A stretch of 36,387 nt of DNA from Burkholderiales bacterium RIFCSPLOWO2_02_FULL_57_36 (lineage in GTDB: Bacteria > Pseudomonadota > Gammaproteobacteria > Burkholderiales > Burkholderiaceae_D), in assembly GCA_001770855.1 (NCBI GenBank), contig MESE01000015.1, positions 1 through 36,387 of the forward strand. Direction: 5' to 3'. A model generated the notes under the pieces. It was given only the letters and a program-made list of their open reading frames with translations, had not been told where the DNA came from and did no database searches. Below are positions 1 through 6,804 of this stretch, one piece after another. The position numbers and the translations under genes were made by a program. Within the stretch, counting starts at the first letter, position 1; every line of letters begins with the position of its first letter.

Positions 1-80
1 ATACGGCCTTGAGCAGGCCTCTCGCTCTAACAGGCAAAGCCAGTTAGGCGATGACCACGTCCTTAGGACGTGGATTTCAA
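1..80 (+). mobile_element. Putative right end of an IS200/IS605-type element (partial)
   Basis: Positions 55-62 and 66-73 form a perfect 8-bp hairpin (CCACGTCC, loop TTA, GGACGTGG), followed at once by TTTCAA at 75-80. IS200/IS605 elements, including TnpB-only IS1341-type ones, end in a subterminal hairpin a few bases before the right cleavage site, which is TCAA in IS608. The layout here matches that pattern. No transposase or tnpB reading frame is visible in the window, so the body of the element would lie to the left. The orientation, with the element to the left and flanking DNA from position 81, is inferred. An unrelated hairpin is the alternative. Confidence 0.45.
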
Positions 81-87
81 GGTGTTA

Positions 88-303
88 TTAAAGATGATGT
101 ACTTTGATGCCCTTGTGTGACATTGAGAATTCTTGATGCTTGTCCAAGAGAACCATTTTGAGAAGTCGTTTCAAGTGTGCGGCATCGGACCGTTGACAGT
201 CGTCCCGCCAATAAACGCCATGCTCAGCAATCATTACAGCAATAGTCATCTCAAAGTCGATGCTCCTTTTCCCATCTATTTCCGGTCCCGACAGCACAAC
301 CAT
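88..303 (-). CDS. Small hypothetical protein, doubtful
   Basis: This is an open frame of 71 codons. Its ATG at 303 is preceded by a purine-rich GAGAGGGGG that could serve as a ribosome binding site. A longer version would start at a TTG at 321. No domain is recognised; the protein is mixed hydrophobic and charged, with a basic His/Lys-rich tail. It lies beside the putative mobile-element end. A competing 82-codon frame runs on the opposite strand over the same bases (133-381), so either or both may be non-coding. Confidence 0.3.
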   Translation of the reverse strand: MVVLSGPEIDGKRSIDFEMTIAVMIAEHGVYWRDDCQRSDAAHLKRLLKMVLLDKHQEFSMSHKGIKVHHL

Positions 304-572
304 ATCCCCCTCTCGCTTCAATCCATGACGCTGCGGTTTACAGCAGCTTTACTGCAAATCTCGCGTGACAATCCAATATGAAGCCAGCCCTTATTTTTCC
401 GAACATAAACAAGATATGCCAAAGATGGGAAAGAAATTTCCCACACAACCTGCGCCGTCATACAAGCGGCACGCACCATGAATTAATGGTAGATTTTTGT
501 GTCCCATTTCTGCTCTTTTCATTGCACCTTTTTATGGCACTGCCTTTTAAAATGGAGTAGCGTAGACATGTT
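304..572. other. Intergenic region upstream of the first GGDEF-EAL gene
   Basis: This stretch is AT-rich compared with the genes around it and shows no convincing reading frame. It probably holds the promoter of the gene starting at 573. Confidence 0.5.
522..551 (+). promoter_or_regulatory. Possible sigma70 promoter for the gene at 573
   Basis: TTGCAC at 522-527 and TTTAAA at 546-551 are separated by 18 bases, in an AT-rich run just before the gene. The match to consensus is moderate. Confidence 0.3.
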
Positions 573-2690
573 ATGAACGCAACTGATACGACAGCAAATG
601 GACGCCCCTGCAGCGATGCAGAAATGCGGCAGACTCTGCTTGAATATCAAGCGATACTGGACAATGCTTCACTGGGTATCGTATTTACGCGCGATCAAAA
701 ATTTCTTCATTGCAATGAACATTTCAGTGAAATGTTCGGCTGGCCAAAGCAGGAACTCATCGGCCAGCCCACCCATGTCGTGTATCCGTCAGCCGAGGCG
801 TTTGCCGAAATGGGCCGGATCGCCGTCCCGGTTCTCTCCACCGGCGCACGACTCGATACCGAAACGTTGATGAAAAGACGCGATGGCACGACCTTCATGT
901 GCCGCTTTCTGGCCAAGGCAATCGACGCATCCGATAAAAGCAAGGGCACCATTTTTATCGCCGAGGACATCACGGAACGCAGGGCGGCCGACGAAGCGCT
1001 CAAGCAGTTGCTGCTGGAGTATCAGTCCATCCTGGAGAATGCGTCGCTCGGAATTGCCTTTACCCGCGACAACAAATTCTTGCGATGTAACGAACGTTTC
1101 GGCGAGCTGTTTGGCTGGCACAAGGATGAACTGGTCGGCGTATCAACCAATATCCTTTTCCCGTCAGCCCAAGCTTTTGCCGATATGAGTCATATGGCGA
1201 CCCCGATTCTCTCCGGCGGCGAACGGCTCGATATAGAAATCTTGATGAAAAGGCGCGATGCTTCCGTGTTCTGGTGCCGTGTTCTGGCCAAGGCCATTGA
1301 CCGGACCGACAGTAGCAAGGGGACCGTCTTTATCGTCGAAGATATCACCCAGCGCAAGAAAGCGGAGGAACGGATTATCTACATGGCGCATTACGATGCG
1401 CTTACCGGATTGCCGAACCGCCTGCTTCTGCAAGACCGGATCAAGCAGGCTGTGGCGCAGGCGCACCGCAGTCAGACGCAGATGGCGGTGCTCTTCATCG
1501 ATCTGGATCATTTCAAGCACATCAACGATTCGCTCGGACACCAGATCGGTGATCGCATGCTGCAACTGGTGGCAAATCGCTTGCAGCAGTGTTTGCGTGA
1601 AGGCGATAGTGTAGCCCGTCTCGGCGGCGATGAATTCGTGTTGAGCCTGCCGCTGCTGGCCGGCAGCAACGATGCCGCACTGGTCGCGCAAAAGGTGCTG
1701 AATGCGCTGGCTACGCCGTTCATCGTGGATGACCATGAACTGCATGTCGATGCCAGCATCGGCATCAGCCTCTACCCGGACGATGGCACCGATGCCGAAA
1801 GTCTGATGCGCGCTTCGGATACGGCCATGTACCACGCGAAGGAAAAAGGCCGAAGCAATTACCAGTTCTTCACGCCTGCTCTCAACAAGACGGCACAGCG
1901 GCATCTTGCGATCGCGAACCATCTGCGGCATGCTTTGGCAAACGATGAACTTACGCTGTTTTACCAGCCGCAGGTAGACATCGAAAGCGGTACGATCTTT
2001 TCTGCCGAAGCGCTGCTGCGCTGTCGGCAACCCGGTAAAAAACAGCTGACTTCGTGTGGCCCGTACATCGCAATCGCGGAAGAAACCGGCCTGATTCTGC
2101 CAATCGGGGAATGGGTATTGCGCCAGGCTTGCCGGCAATTGCAGGAATGGCGCAATGCAGGATTTCCGAATCTGAGGGTCGCAATCAATCTGTCCGCACG
2201 TCAGATATATCAGCGCAATTTTCTGACGACGATTGAACAAACCCTCGATGAATGCGAATTGCCCGCCGCCGCACTCGATCTGGAAATAACCGAGACACTG
2301 CTACTGCAGCGAAACGAAGACAACGTCGAAACGCTCAGGAAAATCAGCGACATGGGGATACAACTTTCGGTCGATGACTTCGGCACCGGCTATTCCAGTC
2401 TCGCCTACCTGCAGCGCTTTCCGGTCCATGCGCTGAAAATCGACCAGTCGTTTGTGCGCGGCATTGGCCGGGATTCAAATGACACGGCGCTGGTCACCGC
2501 GATCATCGCATTGGCGCAGAGCCTGCATCTGAAGGTGTTGGGCGAAGGAGTGGAAACCGCGGCTCAGGTCAATTTCCTGGTGTCGCATGGCTGCCTTGCC
2601 GCCCAAGGGTTCTATTACAGCGCAGCGGTGCCTGCGGAAACCCTTGCCGGCCTGCTGCGCAAACAGCCTATGCATGCCACGCACGTTTGA
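573..2690 (+). CDS. Tandem-PAS diguanylate cyclase/phosphodiesterase (GGDEF-EAL)
   Basis: A 705-residue composite cyclic-di-GMP protein. Two PAS sensor domains (about residues 22-137 and 143-265) are followed by GGDEF (about 270-435) and EAL (about 445-695). The cyclase motif GGDEF is intact at 351-355. In the EAL domain the EAL triplet is at 479-481, and INLSARQ, LEITE, DDFGTG, KIDQSF and GEGVET are all present, so both activities are chemically possible. No signal peptide or membrane segment is seen, so it should be cytoplasmic. The two PAS domains are unusually alike (shared LLEYQ-ILxNASLGI-FTRD, MKRRD, LAKAID, SKGT-FI-EDIT), which indicates an internal duplication. Ribosome binding at the ATG at 573 is weak: the nearest GGAG is 15 bases upstream. 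Which activity dominates cannot be told from sequence. Confidence 0.93.
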   Translation: MNATDTTANGRPCSDAEMRQTLLEYQAILDNASLGIVFTRDQKFLHCNEHFSEMFGWPKQELIGQPTHVVYPSAEAFAEMGRIAVPVLSTGARLDTETLMKRRDGTTFMCRFLAKAIDASDKSKGTIFIAEDITERRAADEALKQLLLEYQSILENASLGIAFTRDNKFLRCNERFGELFGWHKDELVGVSTNILFPSAQAFADMSHMATPILSGGERLDIEILMKRRDASVFWCRVLAKAIDRTDSSKGTVFIVEDITQRKKAEERIIYMAHYDALTGLPNRLLLQDRIKQAVAQAHRSQTQMAVLFIDLDHFKHINDSLGHQIGDRMLQLVANRLQQCLREGDSVARLGGDEFVLSLPLLAGSNDAALVAQKVLNALATPFIVDDHELHVDASIGISLYPDDGTDAESLMRASDTAMYHAKEKGRSNYQFFTPALNKTAQRHLAIANHLRHALANDELTLFYQPQVDIESGTIFSAEALLRCRQPGKKQLTSCGPYIAIAEETGLILPIGEWVLRQACRQLQEWRNAGFPNLRVAINLSARQIYQRNFLTTIEQTLDECELPAAALDLEITETLLLQRNEDNVETLRKISDMGIQLSVDDFGTGYSSLAYLQRFPVHALKIDQSFVRGIGRDSNDTALVTAIIALAQSLHLKVLGEGVETAAQVNFLVSHGCLAAQGFYYSAAVPAETLAGLLRKQPMHATHV

Positions 2691-2861
2691 CCTGTTGAAC
2701 CGCAGCTTGTCCTGCAACCTTGGCCTGCGGAACTCAACTGCTTGTAAATGACATTCTGAACATAGCCGGTAAGCTGCCACACACGTTTGGGACTTCGGAC
2801 GATCCTTTCATGCGGACACTTCGGCGCTCGATAACAATTGTTTCGTGCAGCCTCGAACTCA

Positions 2862-3491
2862 TCAATCGGCCGCCTGCGCCAAAGAAGAGGGCCATGCGGC
2901 CATCGCACACTTGGCAATGTCGCGCAGGCGTGTCCTGGATGCGCCGTCAACAGCCTGTATCGACATGCCTTGAATGACCGATGCATAAAAAGATGCTAGC
3001 GCCGTTGTATCGGCGCCTGGCGGAAGCTCCTCTTCCCCCTTGGCGCGATCGAGGCGCCGCTTGATTGCGTCGGGCGCGAGCCGGCGTAGCATGGCGGTAT
3101 GCTCGGCGACCGGATGGTGCTCCGCGGCACAACGCAAGACACCGTTCGCAACCAGGCAGCCGCGAGGGCCGTCGCCGGATGCAAACAGGTCCGCAGCTTC
3201 CTTCAGCATTGCTTCGACCGCCGCGCGTGCCGATCCCTTTTTCTCGATCGCCTTGATCATCCTGTCGCTGCGGATCGACAAATACAAAGCCAACGCCTCG
3301 CGATAAAGCGCGTCCTTGGATCCAAACGCGGCGTACAGGCTCGGCGGCGTGATCCCCAATGCCGACGTCAGATCCATGATCGACGTTCCTTCGTAGCCAT
3401 TTTGCCAAAAGAGCACCATTGCCATTTCAAGTGCCCGATCCTTGTCAAAGGCGCGGGGGCGGCCGCGCGGCTGCTTTTCCTCTATATTCAT
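2862..3491 (-). CDS. TetR family transcriptional regulator
   Basis: A 209-residue protein with an N-terminal TetR helix-turn-helix (about residues 18-62, including FWQNGYEGTSIMDLTSALGI and the typical PPSLYAAFGSKDALYREAL segment). A C-terminal ligand and dimerisation domain follows. It is divergent from the oxidoreductase gene at 3574, with only 82 bases between the starts. That is the usual arrangement for local repression of the divergent gene, and by inference its own. The length is normal for the family. The ATG at 3491 has only a weak ribosome binding site. The ligand is unknown. Confidence 0.9.
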   Translation of the reverse strand: MNIEEKQPRGRPRAFDKDRALEMAMVLFWQNGYEGTSIMDLTSALGITPPSLYAAFGSKDALYREALALYLSIRSDRMIKAIEKKGSARAAVEAMLKEAADLFASGDGPRGCLVANGVLRCAAEHHPVAEHTAMLRRLAPDAIKRRLDRAKGEEELPPGADTTALASFYASVIQGMSIQAVDGASRTRLRDIAKCAMAAWPSSLAQAAD

Positions 3492-3513
3492 AGCGATCGA
3501 TACAAAATTGTTG

Positions 3514-3543
3514 TTGACGGTTGCGGCTTTGCACTCATATTAT
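3514..3543 (+). promoter_or_regulatory. Likely promoter of the MDR oxidoreductase gene
   Basis: TTGACG at 3514-3519 and TATTAT at 3538-3543, 18 bases apart, sit 31 bases before the start at 3574. The octamer TTATATAG occurs at 3540-3547 and again at 3558-3565, straddling the expected transcription start. It is a candidate binding site for the divergent TetR protein, though it is a direct repeat rather than the palindrome usual for that family. Confidence 0.5.
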
Positions 3544-3573
3544 ATAGCGACCACTACTTATATAGGAAGGAAT

Positions 3574-4602
3574 ATGAAAATGCAAAACGATTCTCAAGTC
3601 TACCGGCTGGTTAAAGGCGACGATGGCCTGCAACTTAAAAAGTCTTCGCAAGCGAAGGCAGCGCTAAGGCCTCACGATATCCGCATCCAAGTCCATGCGG
3701 CCAGCCTCAATTACCGCGATCTATTGCCGATGCGGGGACCGATTGACGATACGCGCGACGGCCTGATTCCTTTGTCCGATGCCGCCGGTGCAGTGCTGGA
3801 AGTCGGGTCGGCGGTGACTCGATGGAAGGTCGGGGACCGCGTTGCTCCAACGTTTTTTTCCGGGTGGCAGTCGGGGCCGTTCAAAAAAGATCATCTGGCT
3901 ACGGCATTGGGAGGCGGCAGCATCGATGGCGTGTTGAGCGAACAGATCGTCGTGCCGGAACACGTCGTTGTGGAAATACCGGCGCATCTTTCTTATGCAG
4001 AGGCCGCCACATTGCCGTGCGCGGGAGTAACGGCATGGCATGCGCTGGTTGAGCGCGGCGGACTGAAAATCGGCGAGACGGTCTTGATCCAGGGCACCGG
4101 CGGAGTCGCGCTCTTTGCATTGCAGCTGGCGGCGGCGATCGGCGCAAAACCGATCGTGCTTTCCTCATCCGACCAAAAGCTCAAGCGCGCGATCGGGCTC
4201 GGCGCATGGAAAACCGTCAATTACCGGACCCAGCCTGACTGGGACCAGGCGGTACTGGACATGACGCGCGGAGCCGGCGCGGACCATGTGCTCGAACTCG
4301 GCGGGCCGGACACCTTCGAACGGTCGATCGCGTCTGTCGCAACGGGCGGAAAAATCGCGCAGATCGGTGTGCTCACCGGCTTCGGTCCGACCCCGAATCT
4401 GTTGCCGGTGCAGTTTTTGAATGCGAACATCCATGGAATTTGCGTCGGCTCCGGCGCACATTTCTCTGCGCTGAACCGGTTCCTGGAAACGCACCGGATC
4501 AAGCCGGTGATCGATACGGAATTCACTTTCGACCAGATCCCGCAGGCATACGACCATCTCGCCAGCGGGCAGCATTTCGGAAAAGTCGTCATCCGTTTGT
4601 AA
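3574..4602 (+). CDS. MDR-family NAD(P)-dependent alcohol dehydrogenase/quinone reductase-like protein
   Basis: A 342-residue medium-chain dehydrogenase/reductase. It has a GroES-like N-terminal half and a Rossmann fold with the nucleotide loop GTGGVA starting at residue 174. The four-cysteine structural zinc loop is absent and the catalytic zinc Cys/His set is not evident, so it resembles the zinc-independent quinone-oxidoreductase branch. Members are usually annotated as NAD(P)-dependent alcohol dehydrogenase; the substrate here is unknown. The start at 3574 is chosen because AGGAAGG lies 3 bases upstream. The longer in-frame extension to 3442 would run through the divergent tetR start and promoter. 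Probably controlled by the divergent TetR protein. Confidence 0.88.
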   Translation: MKMQNDSQVYRLVKGDDGLQLKKSSQAKAALRPHDIRIQVHAASLNYRDLLPMRGPIDDTRDGLIPLSDAAGAVLEVGSAVTRWKVGDRVAPTFFSGWQSGPFKKDHLATALGGGSIDGVLSEQIVVPEHVVVEIPAHLSYAEAATLPCAGVTAWHALVERGGLKIGETVLIQGTGGVALFALQLAAAIGAKPIVLSSSDQKLKRAIGLGAWKTVNYRTQPDWDQAVLDMTRGAGADHVLELGGPDTFERSIASVATGGKIAQIGVLTGFGPTPNLLPVQFLNANIHGICVGSGAHFSALNRFLETHRIKPVIDTEFTFDQIPQAYDHLASGQHFGKVVIRL

Positions 4603-4613
4603 AGCGTATGAAA

Positions 4614-4642
4614 GAAGGGAGCGGCGACGCCACTCCCTTTCG
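4614..4642 (+). terminator. Possible terminator after the MDR gene
   Basis: A hairpin with arms AAGGGAG (4615-4621) and CTCCCTT (4633-4639), an inner GGC/GCC pair and a short loop. It begins 12 bases after the stop codon. Only a weak T-run follows, so termination strength is uncertain. Confidence 0.4.
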
Positions 4643-4955
4643 AATTAGAGGAGCTTGATTGACCGCTGTCGAGCCCGGACCTGGCTGCCCACAGCGCCCT
4701 GGACAAAATCGAGGCGAGACCGGCTGCGCCCGGTTATATCGGAGATTGCTTTGAGACGGGCGGTACGCACCGGACCCGGCGGGTCAGATTTTCAATCTCG
4801 ACCACCATGACTCCGGGCTAAGCATATTGCAAAATTGGCAATTGTATATATGTTTTAATGCGGAATAGCTCGTTTTTATACGTTTTCATGCGCGCATATC
4901 TGTTTTTTGTGCCAAACCGCCTTGAACTTACATGATAGTTGATGGTGGAAAGAGC
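4643..4955. other. Intergenic region upstream of the fic gene
   Basis: The first half (about 4660-4820) is GC-rich and gene-like but carries no intact frame, so it may be a decayed gene fragment. The second half (about 4825-4900) is strikingly AT-rich (around GCAATTGTATATATG) and probably contains the fic promoter, though no clean -35/-10 pair could be chosen. Confidence 0.4.
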
Positions 4956-6515
4956 ATGAGCACTCCCGTTGGATACACTTGGCTTGCCCAACATTTCGAA
5001 TTGGAAACGGCAGCGCTAAGCCATCGTTCCTATATCGGCACCCGCTCGCGGGCTGAACTCCCAAATGAGCGCATTGCGTACAGCGTTGTCGAATACTTCC
5101 TGCAGACCTATTATCCAGACGATCACCCACTGGCGCACATTGAATTCGCGCTCAAGTATGACGACCTCAATCTGGACCTGCTGCAGCAAGTGTTTCACAA
5201 GCTATCGGCTGGCGACGTCGCCAGCCATATCGATAAACAGCCATCGGGCAAATACTCGCGCCAAATCGGATATCTCTACGAGTTCCTGACTGGCCGGGAA
5301 CTCATGCTTGCGCGTCCGATCGGCGGCAACTACGTCGACCTGCTTAACCCGACAAAATATCTGACGGCGCCGGCCACAAAGAATGCCCGCTGGCGTATCA
5401 ATGACAACTTGCTTGGCACGAACGCATTTTGTCCCATGGTCCGACTGACAGAGGATCTGCGCCAGGCGATGGATCAGGATTATTCCGGACGGCTGGAGGC
5501 ATTCAAAAACAAAGTGCCCCCGGAACTGTTTCGCAGGGCAATCGACTATCTGTACTTCAAGGAAAGCAAATCCTCTTACGATATCGAGCGGGAAACTCCC
5601 ACGCCTGAACGCGGAGAGCGCTTCGTCGAAGCATTGAAAAATGCAGGCCGCTCGCCGCTGGATGAAGTGTTGTCCGAGGCCAGCCTGACATTACTGCAAA
5701 ACATCATCGTCGAACCCCGGTACGCGCAGGAAGGCTATCGCACATGGCAAAACCATGTAGGGGAATCGCCCCCCGGCAGGCGCCCGATCATTCATTACAT
5801 CTGCCCACCCGGTGAAGACGTTGCCTCGCTCATGAAAGGATTGATCGACTGCGCGCACAAGGCGACCTATGTACATCCGATCGCGCGTGCGGCAGTGATT
5901 TCATTCGGGTTCGTGTTTATTCATCCGTTCGAAGACGGTAACGGGCGGATCCACCGTTACCTGATCCACGACTTCCTGAGCCGGGATGGGCTTGTCCCCG
6001 ACGGGATGATTCTGCCTGTATCGGCCTATATGCTCCACAACGGCAGAGAATATGATCGCACGCTTGAGGCATACTCAAAATCGATCAAGCAGGTTGTGCG
6101 CTATACGATCAATGACGATGAGGTGCTCGCGGTGACGAACCGGGATGCTGTCATCGGCAGTTACCGTTATCCCGACCTGACGCCGCAGGTGGGCTATCTT
6201 TTCAACGCAGTTGAAAAGACCATCAGCATAGAGCTGATCGGAGAACTGCTATTCATCAGAAACTACGATGAGGCCAGAAAGGCAATTCGTGCTGTCGTGG
6301 ATTTGCCGGACCGCAAGCTGGATCAGATAATCAAGTTCCTGCACCAGGACAATGGGCGGCTCTCAAAAGCAAAGCGCGGCTATTTTGTCGAGATCACCGA
6401 TGATGAGATCCGACGGATTGAAGAGCAGTATCAGGAAGCCTTTCGTGCGAATGAAAGTCTGGACGCTTTCGGGAATGGACATCAGCAAAATTCTACTGAT
6501 GGAAGCGCGCAGTAA
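4956..6515 (+). CDS. Fic domain protein (probable AMP transferase)
   Basis: A 519-residue protein with the full Fic signature HPFEDGNGRIHR from residue 323. The catalytic histidine is H323, and the Asn and Arg of the motif are present. Fic enzymes usually move AMP from ATP onto a hydroxyl side chain of a target protein. The N-terminal half is an all-helical region of the long Fic class. After the Fic core, roughly residues 420-500 look like a winged-helix domain. No clear (S/T)xxxE(G/N) inhibitory motif was found by eye, so the mode of control is open. No antitoxin-like small gene is adjacent. The start at 4956 is preferred over 4932 because GGTGGAAAG lies just upstream. The target is unknown. 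Confidence 0.88.
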   Translation: MSTPVGYTWLAQHFELETAALSHRSYIGTRSRAELPNERIAYSVVEYFLQTYYPDDHPLAHIEFALKYDDLNLDLLQQVFHKLSAGDVASHIDKQPSGKYSRQIGYLYEFLTGRELMLARPIGGNYVDLLNPTKYLTAPATKNARWRINDNLLGTNAFCPMVRLTEDLRQAMDQDYSGRLEAFKNKVPPELFRRAIDYLYFKESKSSYDIERETPTPERGERFVEALKNAGRSPLDEVLSEASLTLLQNIIVEPRYAQEGYRTWQNHVGESPPGRRPIIHYICPPGEDVASLMKGLIDCAHKATYVHPIARAAVISFGFVFIHPFEDGNGRIHRYLIHDFLSRDGLVPDGMILPVSAYMLHNGREYDRTLEAYSKSIKQVVRYTINDDEVLAVTNRDAVIGSYRYPDLTPQVGYLFNAVEKTISIELIGELLFIRNYDEARKAIRAVVDLPDRKLDQIIKFLHQDNGRLSKAKRGYFVEITDDEIRRIEEQYQEAFRANESLDAFGNGHQQNSTDGSAQ

Positions 6516-6804
6516 AGCAGACGATGCGCAGACCGGTTACCGCGGAGTCATCCATCCACACGGTCTGCCTAGGCTCGACGGAAGGCAAGGACAAAGCCGG
6601 GTCCTGTCCGTCTCCATGAACAAAAACAATTGAAATAGAGAGAAGCCCGGCTTCTTTAATTTTTCCGTCCATTTCCTTTTCAAACCGTGGCGCCACGGTT
6701 TGAAAAGGCTCAGCTGCAAATTTTGCATTGCAATCCAATGCGACGCTGCCCCTTATCTCGATCTTCAATTCGCTCGAAATACTGCTTTCCGTGGTCAACT
6801 GCAT
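6493..6804 (-). CDS. Hypothetical protein downstream of gshA
   Basis: A 103-residue frame whose ATG at 6804 overlaps the end of gshA by 10 bases. This suggests translational coupling. Its 3' end overlaps the convergent fic gene by 23 bases. No known domain, signal peptide or membrane segment is seen. A 34-bp perfect palindrome (6675-6708) lies inside it and encodes a Phe-Gln-Thr-Val-Ala-Pro-Arg-Phe stretch. That raises the alternative that this is really a structured intergenic region between convergent genes. No strong ribosome binding site is visible. Confidence 0.4.
   Translation of the reverse strand: MQLTTESSISSELKIEIRGSVALDCNAKFAAEPFQTVAPRFEKEMDGKIKEAGLLSISIVFVHGDGQDPALSLPSVEPRQTVWMDDSAVTGLRIVCFTARFHQ
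6675..6708. repeat. 34-bp perfect palindrome
   Basis: Arms CCTTTTCAAACCGTGG (6675-6690) and CCACGGTTTGAAAAGG (6693-6708) are exact reverse complements around a central CG. No T-run follows on either strand, so it is not a textbook terminator. It lies between the convergent fic and gshA genes. Confidence 0.9.

Noticed and set aside
133..381. 82-codon plus-strand frame
   Set aside because: It is antisense to another doubtful frame and has no ribosome binding site or recognised domain.
1164..2240. 358-codon minus-strand frame inside the first GGDEF-EAL gene
   Set aside because: It is antisense to a gene with all family motifs; long antisense frames are common in GC-rich coding DNA.
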